The notes under the pieces were generated by a model that was given only the letters and a program-made list of their open reading frames with translations, did not search any database and was not told where the DNA came from. A stretch of DNA of 64,000 nucleotides, from assembly GCA_026396835.1 (NCBI GenBank), contig JAPLWA010000004.1, positions 372,001 through 436,000 of the forward strand. Reading direction: 5' to 3'. Every line of letters begins with the position of its first letter. The stretch's first letter is position 1. The position numbers were made by a program, and so were the translations under genes. Source of the DNA: Candidatus Falkowbacteria bacterium. Its GTDB lineage: Bacteria > Patescibacteriota > Patescibacteriia > Patescibacteriales > Patescibacteriaceae. This document shows positions 33,101-42,825 of this stretch, one piece after another.

Positions 33101-33142
33101 TAGCTGTTTTGTCTAGAGCCTAAAGCTTATCCACAGTAAGTA

Positions 33143-33490
33143 TTATTTCTTCAAAGTTATGCTAGGTGGACGCTCATATTCAGGCTTCGCAAACTTCACT
33201 CTCCCCTGTTTTGGGGTTTCCAAAATAGCACCTAAAGCATAAGCCAAAGCATTGGCAGTTGTAACTCCAATTCTTAACGATGTAAAGCCTTCGCCTTTGT
33301 TTTCTACAATAATATTTTTAATATCTGACAAGCTTTTTTTCTTAGCTTTAAGCAAAGAATCGACTAATGGAATTAGCTTCTCGGCCTGGCGATGCTTAGC
33401 CTCTATTTCCTTAGAAATAATGACCTTTTTAGCTTCTCTGAGCTCGACTAAAATTACTGAGTTTTTGGCTGTGTTTAAATATAGATTCAT
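33143..33490 (-). CDS. tsaB: Short TsaB-like protein (tRNA t6A synthesis)
   Basis: A 115-residue protein covering only the first ASKHA half of TsaB: LYLNTAKNSVILVEL at the N-terminus, the helix with HRQAEKLIPLVDSLL, then GEGFTSLRIGVTTANALAYA, the equivalent of the GPGSFTGLRIG motif. Full-length TsaB is about 220 residues, so the second lobe is absent; short forms are known in reduced genomes. TsaB is the scaffold for TsaD and TsaE in adenosine-37 threonylcarbamoylation of tRNA. Confidence 0.75.
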   Translation of the reverse strand: MNLYLNTAKNSVILVELREAKKVIISKEIEAKHRQAEKLIPLVDSLLKAKKKSLSDIKNIIVENKGEGFTSLRIGVTTANALAYALGAILETPKQGRVKFAKPEYERPPSITLKK

Positions 33491-33517
33491 AAAATCAGTT
33501 TAGCATAAATCGAATGG

Positions 33518-33561
33518 ATAAAAAAACAACCCCTTACCTAATGTATATTTTAGATAAGGGG
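33518..33561 (-). terminator. Terminator of the 33604-34836 gene
   Basis: CCCCTTACCTAA / TTAGATAAGGGG stem with one internal mismatch; on the minus strand followed by GTTGTTTTTTTAT. Confidence 0.85.
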
Positions 33562-33603
33562 TGTTCTCGTATGATTACGAGATTTAGAATGTACTGATTT
33601 ACG

Positions 33604-34836
33604 CTACTTAGGCAACTTAATACTAATTGTCTTCTTTTGTCCCGGAATATATATGTTTAAGTTATCACCGATTGTCGTTGGAAGAAACTCCAACCAACTA
33701 TTGATGGGATTCCACATATATGACATTGACATGTTTGCCAGGCCATTAGAGGTACCATAACGGTAGGTAAAAGGTGTGTTTGATGGCAATGCATTAATAG
33801 AAAACTTAATATACCACCAGTCGGGATAACCAGGGGTATCATAGACAACCTGATTAGTTCCCATGCCGTGAATGTTTTCAGTGCAATAAGCGTTGTTAAC
33901 TCCAGAAGCTCTTAGCTTACAAAGATATACATATATCGTATCTCTTGTAGAATTAACCCCTACGCGTGTCGTGGCAACGCTTCCGCTATCACCAAATATG
34001 CCCGGCAACGAAGAGGGTGCTGGATTGTCCAAAGTATACGCTACGCCACCGTTAAATCTGGCGTAAAGTTTTTGACTATTACCATACATCCTAAAATATG
34101 CAGAAGTCCAAAATGGTAAATTAGGAGCTATCCAAGCGTAACAACCGTTTGAGTAGCTACCACCAAAGGTAAATGCATCAATTTCGTTGTCAGCGAATCG
34201 CTTAACAATCTTCAAATATCCATCACTCGTATCTGCCGGATTAGGGAAAGGAGTAATGTTCCAAGAATTATTTAGCGTATCTGCAAAGAATGGTATAGTC
34301 GGTGTGCATGCAACGATCGCTCTTCTTAAGAAACCAAGAGTGTAGTCTCGTAAGTTTGTGTTCGGAACTGGCACCGAAGATATCACCTTAAATACAGGTA
34401 ATAAATTACCTTGATAAGCCAAAACATAAAAAGGTTTTGGGTTAGTGTGATAGTAAACATTATTCTGATCCCAGGCCTCTAAAAGGATATTATAGATTCC
34501 TGCAGAAAGATATTTATTACCGCCAACGGCTGTAAATCCAGTTCCATTAAAGATTGTACCATTACCAAATGAAATTCTCCATGTAACTGAAGTTGCATTT
34601 GGAATGTTAATCGTACCAACTACAATCAAAACCTGACCGACATAACCCGAGTCGCCTATAAGCTGAGTGTTGGTTAGCGAATCTTTTAAGCTTAAAGAAA
34701 GATAGCTGCTGCCCTGATTCTCAATACTGGTTGGCGATAAAGGTGCGTTGTCACCACATCCATATATATTCACCAACGAAACTGTTATTATGGCTAACAG
34801 AAAAACCATTATGGAAAGATTTCTGAATCTTTTCAT
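33604..34836 (-). CDS. Orphan secreted lipoprotein
   Basis: A 410-residue protein with a lipoprotein-type signal (hydrophobic 8-24, lipobox IYGC, Cys27). Residues about 55-145 look like an Ig/PKD-type beta domain (TSVTWRISFGNGTIFNG); the rest is beta-rich, with no recognised enzyme motif. ATG is preceded by AAGGAG at good spacing and the stop by a strong terminator. Base composition seems richer in G+C than its neighbours, judged by eye. It lies between the tsaB-like gene and the exopolysaccharide genes and looks acquired. Function unknown. Confidence 0.7.
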   Translation of the reverse strand: MKRFRNLSIMVFLLAIITVSLVNIYGCGDNAPLSPTSIENQGSSYLSLSLKDSLTNTQLIGDSGYVGQVLIVVGTINIPNATSVTWRISFGNGTIFNGTGFTAVGGNKYLSAGIYNILLEAWDQNNVYYHTNPKPFYVLAYQGNLLPVFKVISSVPVPNTNLRDYTLGFLRRAIVACTPTIPFFADTLNNSWNITPFPNPADTSDGYLKIVKRFADNEIDAFTFGGSYSNGCYAWIAPNLPFWTSAYFRMYGNSQKLYARFNGGVAYTLDNPAPSSLPGIFGDSGSVATTRVGVNSTRDTIYVYLCKLRASGVNNAYCTENIHGMGTNQVVYDTPGYPDWWYIKFSINALPSNTPFTYRYGTSNGLANMSMSYMWNPINSWLEFLPTTIGDNLNIYIPGQKKTISIKLPK

Positions 34837-34970
34837 TTTATCTCCTTGTTGTTTAGTTTATAAAATTATTTTAATAAATAACTTGTTTTTCAATACATCG
34901 TTTTATGATGTAACACTGGACTTTCAATCCATTACACTGTCCCGATTTTATATCGGGGCAGAAAATAGAT

Positions 34971-36140
34971 TTAAAGTAACATGGAAAGTCTGGCAGCAAT
35001 ACTGCGGCGTTTAAAGTTCTGAGTTAAAGCAGAAGCTATAACCACGGCGTAAGTCTCCTCAGTAGCAGACACAATGTTTTCCCAATTATATTCACTAATT
35101 GCTCTTTGCTTAGCTTGTTCGCCTAGTAAGGCAACTCGAGCTGGATCAAGTAACAATTCATTAAGTCTAATAGCTAAATCAGTTGTATCTTTAGAACGAA
35201 AAGTAATACCAGCCTTAGCAATCGCCTCTTTGTTCTCAGCAATATCGCTTACTAGAGCAGTTTTGCCATAAGACATAGCTTCAAGCAAAGCAATTGATAA
35301 ACCTTCAGATTCAGATGGTTGAACAAACAAATAGGCATTAGATAATAATTCTTTCAAGACATCACCATGCTGAGCGCCAGTAAATATAATGCGATCATCA
35401 CCCTTAGCTAAAGCTTTTAATTCTTTAACATAGTCATCAGTAAAAGCGCCTTCACCAACAATAACTAATTTCTTGTCTGTTATAGTATTACGGAAAGCAT
35501 TGATTAAATAATGTAAACCCTTATGACGAACAAAACGAGAAACAGTTAAGACATAAGAATCTTTGTTTAGATTCCAAAGCTTGGTAATTTCATTAGCCTC
35601 TTTAAGATCAGCTACTGGTACTCCGTTAGGAATATAATCAGTTGTTACACCATAGGCTTTCAAAGCGTAATCTTGTAAAGATTCGGAAACAGTAATTGTC
35701 ATATCAGCTGCGTGACAAGACATCCATTCGCCAAACTTTAAATAAATACGACCAAAGAAGTTCCATTTCTGGTGATAATAATCCTGACAATGGAAAGTAG
35801 AAATAATTTTAGCGCTTGGCTTAATAATTCTAGCTAACCAAATCAAAGAAGATGGACCAATTGAATGGAAATGAATGATATCAGCTTTCTGACGGAACAA
35901 GTCTAAACAAGCTAAAAAAGTATGACTTATAGCATCAAGATTTTTTGTCTTTAAACTTGGCAGACTAACAAGCTCAACGCCTTTATAGTCAGTAAGTTTA
36001 GGGTCTGTATAATGAGGTCTGGTGTAGGCCATAACTTCATGACCACGTCCTGCTAAGCGTACAGCTAACTCTTCAACGTGTTTTTCAACGCCGCCGCTTA
36101 AAGAAGGAAGACCTTTTTGTCCAATAAATATAATTTTCAT
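34971..36140 (-). CDS. Glycosyltransferase, GT4 family
   Basis: A 389-residue GT-B enzyme. N-terminal Gly-rich loop IGQKGLPSLSGGVEKHVEEL, central YVLTVSRFVRHKGLHYLINA, and the donor motif QPSESEGLSIALLEAMSYGK with both acids of E-x7-E present. Such enzymes use nucleotide sugars to extend surface glycans. It is the last gene of the exopolysaccharide run. Acceptor and sugar are unknown. The C-terminus is basic (NFKRRSIAARL), which may help membrane contact. Confidence 0.88.
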   Translation of the reverse strand: MKIIFIGQKGLPSLSGGVEKHVEELAVRLAGRGHEVMAYTRPHYTDPKLTDYKGVELVSLPSLKTKNLDAISHTFLACLDLFRQKADIIHFHSIGPSSLIWLARIIKPSAKIISTFHCQDYYHQKWNFFGRIYLKFGEWMSCHAADMTITVSESLQDYALKAYGVTTDYIPNGVPVADLKEANEITKLWNLNKDSYVLTVSRFVRHKGLHYLINAFRNTITDKKLVIVGEGAFTDDYVKELKALAKGDDRIIFTGAQHGDVLKELLSNAYLFVQPSESEGLSIALLEAMSYGKTALVSDIAENKEAIAKAGITFRSKDTTDLAIRLNELLLDPARVALLGEQAKQRAISEYNWENIVSATEETYAVVIASALTQNFKRRSIAARLSMLL

Positions 36141-36225
36141 AATTTATATACGGTATATTGTAATCTCTTACAATACCACATATCTATTCTTCTGTCAATA
36201 GAAAGCAAATCGCTTTAATAATGGC

Positions 36226-37560
36226 TTATTCAACCCTAAAACCAATGCTATAAGTATAAGCTGTGCTCATGCCGGAAACCTTAATATCAGCAGTATTTAC
36301 ACCGGCTTTTAAAGTAGGAACTGTTAATTCTTTGGTAAAACGACCGTCTGGACCAGCATCAGCCATAAATTGAGTTCCAGCAAAATCAACCACCAATGAT
36401 TCATCTTTACCAAAACCACCACCGCGTAACATTATTTTAGAACCAGCGGCTGCTCGGTTTTTATCAACGCCCAAGAATAAGGCTTCGGTAATTTCCGGGA
36501 AAGAATCTTCAATAGTAGCAGCTACGAAAGCTACGTTACCATTAGAGTTCTTAATTGGTTTTAAGTTTGAATCCAAAACAATAATTGAAGTGCTGTTAAA
36601 GACAACAACCTTTTCTCCGTTATCAGTTTGAACAGTTTGCAATCCCATGGCCCAACCATTACCAACACCTAACTCAGTTGTATAAGTATAGGCGGCAACG
36701 CTAAGGTCACTCTTGCGCAATTTAACAATACCAATACCATCAGAGAAATATACATAACCACCATCAGCTGATGGAAGAACGTCATAACCTAAAGGACCGG
36801 TATGGCGGAAACTTTTTACAATTTCGCCATTGAAGTTAATTTTTTTTAAAGATTCATCATCAACTACGTAAACTGAGTTATCAACCTTGTCATTATAAAC
36901 TGAGCGCTTATACCAACCGCTTCCCCAATTAAAAGTTAGAGGAACAGTGGTTAAAGCAACGCGGGCTTCACGATCAAAAATATTAATTTTGTTATCAAAA
37001 ACATTGAATAGGAATTTATCTGAACCTGCTGGACTAATATTGTAATTATTTGTGCTATTGCCTTTGTTGACTACTGAGAAAGAATCAACAACAGCCAAGT
37101 TGCTATTCCAAACTTTGATGCCACGAGATCCAACTGTAGCAACTTTTCCATTAATGCTTGTTAAAGCACCAAACCAATCCCAACTAGCATCTTCAACTAC
37201 GCTAACGCGTAAAGCTTTGTTAAGATCACTAATGTCGTATTTATATAGAGAGCGTCCATCAACTGCATAAGCAAAGAGACGGCCACTTTCAACACGCAAC
37301 ATTACATCATAAAAATCCTGTTCAGTACCAAAGCGTTGGTTATAAGCTTTAAGACTGACAAATTTTTGTAGATTGCCGGATTGATTAATTTTAAATATTT
37401 CAAGCAAGCCACTGTTAGTGGTACCAACAACAACAAAATCGTTGTAGTAAGTTGCATTACCTGAACTATATGATTTAACACGACTTTGAGCTCCAGGTGT
37501 TGGAACTAAAGCGCCAGCTAACATAGCGGCTATGACTAAAGAAAAAATAATTTTTTTCAT
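36226..37560 (-). CDS. Secreted beta-propeller-like protein with C-terminal IPT/TIG-like domain
   Basis: A 444-residue exported protein: signal peptide (about 1-25, AMLAGALVPTPGAQ), a region of repeated four-stranded units with GLLEIFKI, GRLFAYAVDG, YVYFSDGIGIVKL-type strings (about 40-355) typical of a propeller, and a C-terminal beta domain (about 360-444: SKIMLRGGGFGKDESLVVDF) like IPT/TIG domains. It probably binds a surface partner or glycan; nothing enzymatic is seen. It is placed among glycosyltransferase genes. Confidence 0.7.
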   Translation of the reverse strand: MKKIIFSLVIAAMLAGALVPTPGAQSRVKSYSSGNATYYNDFVVVGTTNSGLLEIFKINQSGNLQKFVSLKAYNQRFGTEQDFYDVMLRVESGRLFAYAVDGRSLYKYDISDLNKALRVSVVEDASWDWFGALTSINGKVATVGSRGIKVWNSNLAVVDSFSVVNKGNSTNNYNISPAGSDKFLFNVFDNKINIFDREARVALTTVPLTFNWGSGWYKRSVYNDKVDNSVYVVDDESLKKINFNGEIVKSFRHTGPLGYDVLPSADGGYVYFSDGIGIVKLRKSDLSVAAYTYTTELGVGNGWAMGLQTVQTDNGEKVVVFNSTSIIVLDSNLKPIKNSNGNVAFVAATIEDSFPEITEALFLGVDKNRAAAGSKIMLRGGGFGKDESLVVDFAGTQFMADAGPDGRFTKELTVPTLKAGVNTADIKVSGMSTAYTYSIGFRVE

Positions 37561-37708
37561 ATGATTTTCAATTTTTTAAAATCAGACTGGTAGACTAAAA
37601 ATATACTGACAAAATGCATAACGACCAAGCGTTGCAAATAGTACAAATTGCTAAAAGTCTTAATGTTTTAATTAATTTAATTTACTATGTTACCATAATT
37701 ACAAAAAA

Positions 37709-37736
37709 TAGTCAAGAGCAAGCTGCTCCTGACTAT
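37709..37736 (-). terminator. Terminator of the 37760-39544 gene
   Basis: Stem AGTCA-GAGCA / TGCTC-TGACT with a small loop; on the minus strand followed by ATTTTTTG. Confidence 0.78.
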
Positions 37737-37759
37737 TCTTTATTTTACCCTTATTTTTA

Positions 37760-39544
37760 TTACTCTAAAGGCTCAACCTTACCCTTACCAGTTGCTTTGC
37801 GGTCTTGCTCAATATTTGTTGTAATATTAGCCAAATTCTTAGATATAATATCATCGGTATATAAGTCTTTGGCGCTAAATTTGATGTTTGACAGCAAAAT
37901 TGGCTCTGTTCCCAGGTCTTGACTGCGAGGCACTAGGCTAATAGCAAAGCTAACTCGATAATTGCCTCCAGTCTGTGCTATTTTGTCGGCTCGCCAGAGA
38001 ATGCGGCGACTAACCGGCGAATAAGTCACATCACCGGCTACCACGCTCTTCTGGTCCAGCCAAACAACGTTAATTGGTAAGTCAGCCGAGACTTCAAAGT
38101 CTGATAAATCATTGCCAAGATTATTGGCTTCCCAGATTACCCAATAGGTCGTAGGAATATCAACTTTAGGCGGAAGTGGACCGATGCCGAGTTGATCACC
38201 CTGTGGTCCATAATAGTAGCCCGCAGAACTCACCGAAATATTTGAATTGATTTTTAACTTGGGCATTGGCACAGAATATTTGAAGGATTTATTATCCATT
38301 GTGTATGACACAACAATATTCAAGTTAACAAAATCATTTAGGCTCGTTCCATTATGCTGAAGCTTGATCATGGCATCAAATACTTTTCTATCTCCAGCCG
38401 TGATACTGCCATTGTGGTTCAAAGTATTATTTACCGAACTGAAGCTATTACTATTTGTAGTTACATTAACGACCGACAAAGTATTGCGTTTACTTTCAAA
38501 AGCCAGAGTTAAATTACTAATGTCCGATTGACTATTATTTGTATAGCTCAAACTAGCATTAGCGGTATCACCCAACAAAGCTTTAGATGTAAAATTCGAA
38601 CTTAAATAAAGACTTGGTTCACTAATTGAAATATTTTTAGAAATCTCGACTTGTTTTAAAGTCTTATCCCCTATCAAAAATAATCCCTGAACTATAAATT
38701 GACTATTGTTTCCTTGATTGTTAATAGCTGAGAAAGTAATTTTAGTTGAAGCACCTGGATCTAAAGTAGGTATTGCAACGCGACCATTCTCTAGTGTCAT
38801 GTCATCGGGACTAACTTGCCAATCTGTGCTCGGAAAAGCAATTGCCAGACTATCTAGCTTAGCTTGACTCGTATTTTTAATTTCAACCGATCCATCAAAT
38901 GAGACATCTTTATAGGTTTCACTTGGCACCTCTAGGTTAAGCTCCATAGCTGAACCGTCAACAAAATAAACCACTGAATCAAGCAATTGTTTCCTGACCT
39001 GTCCAAATTGATAAGTTAAGTTCAAACCAATTGCTTGTCGATCCCCAACTTCTCCGCGCACTATGCCTTTTAATTGAATTTCGCCACGATAGTTTTTATT
39101 TAAATCACCAAGATTAAAAGTATTAGATTCAGCATCAAAAAAACCTTTTGGTTCAACTGATTCAAGAATAAAATTATCAGGTAAAACAAGTTTTAAACTA
39201 GTTCCACTAATAAAACCATCTTCTCCGTTTTGATAAGCAATCGTGAAATTTTCAGATTGACCGCTTAAAATGCGAGAACTAGCAAAGCTACCAGCCAAAG
39301 AAAACTCGGCTTTAGGTTGCCAAAAAACTAATAGAAAGACAATAACAACCAAGCCAAACAAAGTACTGGCTAATAGAACATCAGCCCAAAGGTGAAAACT
39401 ATTATCACGATAATGCCTTTGATGCCGCGCTTTTAAAATCTCAATAAAACGATTAGATTTTTTGATTAGAAAATTACCTTCGTTTACAATTGGCGTAACG
39501 AAAGACTCTGACTTAAAACTTTTAGACACAATTTTTCTTGGCAT
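37760..39544 (-). CDS. Membrane-anchored surface protein with repeated beta domains
   Basis: A 594-residue protein with a basic cytoplasmic N-terminus of about 50 residues, one membrane helix (about 54-76, ADVLLASTLFGLVVIVFLLV) and a large external part made of beta-sandwich units that resemble DUF11/CARDB-type repeats (NYRGEIQLKGIVRGEVGDR; LNDFVNLNIVVSYTM). The C-terminal tail is charged. It is probably a structural surface protein. It lies in the exopolysaccharide region between the propeller protein and the GHL15-like protein. Confidence 0.65.
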   Translation of the reverse strand: MPRKIVSKSFKSESFVTPIVNEGNFLIKKSNRFIEILKARHQRHYRDNSFHLWADVLLASTLFGLVVIVFLLVFWQPKAEFSLAGSFASSRILSGQSENFTIAYQNGEDGFISGTSLKLVLPDNFILESVEPKGFFDAESNTFNLGDLNKNYRGEIQLKGIVRGEVGDRQAIGLNLTYQFGQVRKQLLDSVVYFVDGSAMELNLEVPSETYKDVSFDGSVEIKNTSQAKLDSLAIAFPSTDWQVSPDDMTLENGRVAIPTLDPGASTKITFSAINNQGNNSQFIVQGLFLIGDKTLKQVEISKNISISEPSLYLSSNFTSKALLGDTANASLSYTNNSQSDISNLTLAFESKRNTLSVVNVTTNSNSFSSVNNTLNHNGSITAGDRKVFDAMIKLQHNGTSLNDFVNLNIVVSYTMDNKSFKYSVPMPKLKINSNISVSSAGYYYGPQGDQLGIGPLPPKVDIPTTYWVIWEANNLGNDLSDFEVSADLPINVVWLDQKSVVAGDVTYSPVSRRILWRADKIAQTGGNYRVSFAISLVPRSQDLGTEPILLSNIKFSAKDLYTDDIISKNLANITTNIEQDRKATGKGKVEPLE

Positions 39545-39642
39545 AGGGGTTGTTTATAGTTCCGAAGCTTTCTTTTATTATCGATGCTCTAGCATAGAAG
39601 AAGGCGTAGGACTATTTATAATTTTAGCAAATATGTAATTGA

Positions 39643-41628
39643 TTAGAAACTTGTTGTACCAGCCAGAATTTCATTTTTACCATCGCCATTAGTATCAGCA
39701 ACCATAACCGTGATACCAGTGCCCGCTGCTGGGTCATAGGCCATAAATTGGCCCCACAAACGACCTAAATCATCAAATATCCTAAGGTGTGGCCCGCCAC
39801 TAGCGGCGCCGGTCACCAAAACATTCTTTCCGTCATTATTAGCGTCGCCCAGGGCTAAATTAACACCACCGCGAAAATTCTTATCATAAGCTAAAAATGA
39901 ATTAAGCAAAGAGCCTTTATCATTTAATATTTTAACCGTTGGTGGTAAACCTTTACCTGGTGCCACAACTATTTCTCCGTTACCGTCGTTATTGATATCG
40001 CCCAAAGCAACACTAACGCCGCCACGGAAATTTTTATCAAATACAAAAAATCCAGGATTCAAAACTTTACCAGTGATAGAATAAATTTTTACATGTGGGC
40101 CACCGCCAGACATTGGCGCCACAACAATTTCTTTACTTCCGTCTTTATTAAAATCATAAGCTGCAAAGCTAAGCTTACCTTTGAAGGCTGTGCCGAAAGG
40201 GGCTATTCTTGTGATCCCTTTGCTATTAATATTAACGACTAGAGTTCCGTTCTGATCACTTAAGCGATCTCTTAAGCCATCACCATTCAAATCATCAAGC
40301 AAGACTAAAGCATTTGGGTTAACGTCGCCGCGATAAGCAAAAAAACCATTTCTTTCTTGCGCGCCTTGATTATTAAAAATACGAACAAAGCTACCATTTG
40401 AAAAAACTGAACCAACAATATCTTGCTTTATCGTACGCATGACAATACCGTCATTAGGTAATAATCTTACATAGTTAACGTTAGAACCATCATTAGTATT
40501 TCTATCTTGCGTACCAGTAATTTTTTGAAACTGTTCGCGTTTGAAAATATATAATTGTGGTTTGTCAGTTGAGTTAACAATTGAAACACCATTTTCAAAA
40601 TCGCGGCGCCATAAACCTGCGCGAACATAATCATCGGTTGGCGCTAAAAGATTATAATAAGATGATTCAGCACGACCTAAAGCAATATCATATTCGTCAT
40701 ACCACCATAATTGTTCGTGGCGTTGATCACCATAATCAAAAGAAAAATAACCATCACCCAACAAAGCACTAGTTAAACCAAAACGAACTTTTCGATAATC
40801 ATCCATGCGGCCAGTATTATTAGTGCCGCCATTAATAACATAAATATTCGGCTGACGATTTTTTCCTGGTAAGCGTCTTAAATATTGATACATTGTAGCT
40901 TGCCAAGAACCATTACCTTCCCAAGGAGTTGGAAACATTTCAAAAATACGTCCATTAACATTTGGTTGATAAATGTCATTAGACTGACCATTAATGACAA
41001 TAATTTTTGAACCAAGTCTTTGCCTGGTTTTGGCAAATAAATCAGCCATAGCGTTTTGCCACGCCGCATTATAAACAGCTGACGGCTCAGCTTGGCCATC
41101 ACCATTAATATCAATTCCATTGCGACTATAGCGATCAATCGTAGTATCAACTGTGTCATACATTATTCCATCCCAAGCACCTTGGCTCATCTTGTCTGAT
41201 ACAAAATCAAGATTCATACTTTGCCAAGCTGGTTTAGTTAGATTAACCGCATATAGACCAGACCAAATCTGTAATAGATTGCCTGACTTATCTCTTAACC
41301 ATAAATTTTCGGAATTAATTCGATTGTAAAGCGTGTGCGATAAAGTCAAAGACATGGCTGGATAAACATAGGCTAAGGCCATATTAGTCGGTCGTGCGGC
41401 CTTATAAGCTGTTAAAAAGCCGGGATTAGACATGCTTACTTCATTAGGTAAAATCAATAAATCCCACTTCATTAACTGATCATAGTCACTTTGATTTATT
41501 AACTGAAAATATTTTAAATAATAGTTAGACAATTTTGGATATGTGTCCTTAGCAAAAGAAACAGCTGGAATCAAAGCTGCCAAGATTATAAAACAATAAG
41601 TAATTAGCCTACGATTTAGACATTTCAT
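39643..41628 (-). CDS. Secreted putative glycoside hydrolase (GHL15-like) with FG-GAP repeats
   Basis: A 661-residue exported protein: signal peptide (about 1-26), a TIM-barrel-like domain (about 30-375) with WDGIMYDTVDTTIDRYSRNG, IIVINGQSNDIYQ and SALLGDGYFSFDYGD, as in the putative glycosyl hydrolase family GHL15, and a C-terminal half (about 430-661) of FG-GAP/VCBS repeats with Ca-binding DINNDGNGEIVVAPG-type loops. It may trim or remodel the polysaccharide made by this cluster (inference). It overlaps the upstream glycosyltransferase by 20 nt, so the two are co-translated. Confidence 0.78.
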   Translation of the reverse strand: MKCLNRRLITYCFIILAALIPAVSFAKDTYPKLSNYYLKYFQLINQSDYDQLMKWDLLILPNEVSMSNPGFLTAYKAARPTNMALAYVYPAMSLTLSHTLYNRINSENLWLRDKSGNLLQIWSGLYAVNLTKPAWQSMNLDFVSDKMSQGAWDGIMYDTVDTTIDRYSRNGIDINGDGQAEPSAVYNAAWQNAMADLFAKTRQRLGSKIIVINGQSNDIYQPNVNGRIFEMFPTPWEGNGSWQATMYQYLRRLPGKNRQPNIYVINGGTNNTGRMDDYRKVRFGLTSALLGDGYFSFDYGDQRHEQLWWYDEYDIALGRAESSYYNLLAPTDDYVRAGLWRRDFENGVSIVNSTDKPQLYIFKREQFQKITGTQDRNTNDGSNVNYVRLLPNDGIVMRTIKQDIVGSVFSNGSFVRIFNNQGAQERNGFFAYRGDVNPNALVLLDDLNGDGLRDRLSDQNGTLVVNINSKGITRIAPFGTAFKGKLSFAAYDFNKDGSKEIVVAPMSGGGPHVKIYSITGKVLNPGFFVFDKNFRGGVSVALGDINNDGNGEIVVAPGKGLPPTVKILNDKGSLLNSFLAYDKNFRGGVNLALGDANNDGKNVLVTGAASGGPHLRIFDDLGRLWGQFMAYDPAAGTGITVMVADTNGDGKNEILAGTTSF

Positions 41629-42823
41629 AAATTTTCAGCAGGACATCAACATGCTTATCGATTCTTAAATCTTTAACTGTTTCCATGGCCGCCTGAGAAA
41701 TCTTATCAAGATCAGCGTGCTCTAAGCTTTCTATTTTTTTAGCTAAGGAACTAATGTCATGAGCTGGATAAGAAAATCCATTGACGCCATCTTTAATTAA
41801 CTCAGCTAAACCGCCAATATTTGAAACGATCGCAACCTTACCAAAAGCTAATGATTCTAAAAGAGAAAAAGGCATATTTTCTAACCAAACTGAAGGAATA
41901 ATAATGGCTCTTGCTTTGATAATTAAATCAGAAATATCGCTGCCATTAAGATGTCCTAAAAATTCTACCTGCTTAGTTAATTTTAATTCTTTAGTTAAAG
42001 CTTTCAATTTTTCTTCATCAGGACCAGTGCCAGCAATTTTTAAAATAGTAGTTTTATCTAATCTGGCTAAAGCTCTTAATAAAACATCAATCCCCTTTTC
42101 GCCTGACAAACGACCAAAGTATAGCATATAATTTCCAGCTGTGTTTTCTAATTTAGGCGCTGCGTCAATAAAATTATACAAGACATTAATCATATCAGCC
42201 GGCACGCCAAAACGAACACAAGTATCTTTCATAAAATGGCTTGGTGCTATGTAGCGCTTTATATTTTTTTCATAAATTTTCAAAACCTTATGATGCCAAA
42301 ACATTTCTAAAGCCACTAAAAAGCTAGCAGAGTATGAATCCTTAAAACATTTTTTACTAACACACTTAAAGTAGTTTGGCGCCGCGCCATCATAACAAAC
42401 CTTATTATTTGAATAGAGCTGATAATTAGGTGAAATTAATTTATAATCATGCAAATGCATAATAACAGGAATATTATGCTTTCGTGCCACAGTTAAAATT
42501 GAAGGGGAAATATGATGATAAATATTATGAACATGAATAATATCAGGTTTAAAATCTTTAACTAATTTAGAAAATTTTCGTTTAGCTTCAAAGCTATATA
42601 AAGTTCGGCCAATGCCAATAATTTTATTCCATAAACCACCTTCATTAAAACTAACACGAGAAATAAAATACTTATCCCATGGTGAAGGAAGATTTTTTGG
42701 ATGCTTCATTGAAAAAACTGCTACGTCGTGTCCGCGGCGCCTTAACTCGTCAGTTACAGCCAAAAAGTATTTTTCGGCTCCACCCCTTAAATAATTAAAT
42801 TTATTGACTTGAATTATTTTCAT
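41609..42823 (-). CDS. Glycosyltransferase, GT4 family
   Basis: A 404-residue GT-B enzyme: N-terminal LRGGAEKYFLAVTDELRRRG, a Cys-containing middle (YFKCVSKKCFKDSYSASFL) typical of a subgroup of GT4 enzymes, YMLYFGRLSGEKGIDVLLRA and the donor motif VWLENMPFSLLESLAFGK. In the last, the E-x7-E acids are present with MPFSLLES spacing. It follows the next GT4 gene with a 2-bp gap and overlaps the GHL15-like gene. Donor and acceptor are unknown. Confidence 0.88.
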   Translation of the reverse strand: MKIIQVNKFNYLRGGAEKYFLAVTDELRRRGHDVAVFSMKHPKNLPSPWDKYFISRVSFNEGGLWNKIIGIGRTLYSFEAKRKFSKLVKDFKPDIIHVHNIYHHISPSILTVARKHNIPVIMHLHDYKLISPNYQLYSNNKVCYDGAAPNYFKCVSKKCFKDSYSASFLVALEMFWHHKVLKIYEKNIKRYIAPSHFMKDTCVRFGVPADMINVLYNFIDAAPKLENTAGNYMLYFGRLSGEKGIDVLLRALARLDKTTILKIAGTGPDEEKLKALTKELKLTKQVEFLGHLNGSDISDLIIKARAIIIPSVWLENMPFSLLESLAFGKVAIVSNIGGLAELIKDGVNGFSYPAHDISSLAKKIESLEHADLDKISQAAMETVKDLRIDKHVDVLLKIYEMSKS

Positions 42824-42825
42824 AA

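Larger units (their letters stand above)
32945..33135 (+). promoter_or_regulatory. Cluster of DnaA-box sequences
   Basis: Three exact matches to TTATNCACA on the plus strand: TTATCCACA at 32945-32953, TTATGCACA at 33083-33091, TTATCCACA at 33127-33135. A one-mismatch site TTATACACT lies at 32996-33004. All are in one orientation in the AT-rich mraZ-tsaB spacer. No dnaA or dnaN gene is adjacent, so this may be a DnaA regulatory or titration site rather than an origin. Confidence 0.55.

Noticed and set aside
32923-33142. Calling the DnaA-box region the replication origin
   Set aside because: No dnaA, dnaN or skew evidence in the window; kept only as a cluster of boxes.
37614-37922. A 102-codon plus-strand frame across the end of the 37760-39544 gene
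   Set aside because: It overlaps a well-supported gene and its terminator and has no ribosome site or protein-like pattern.
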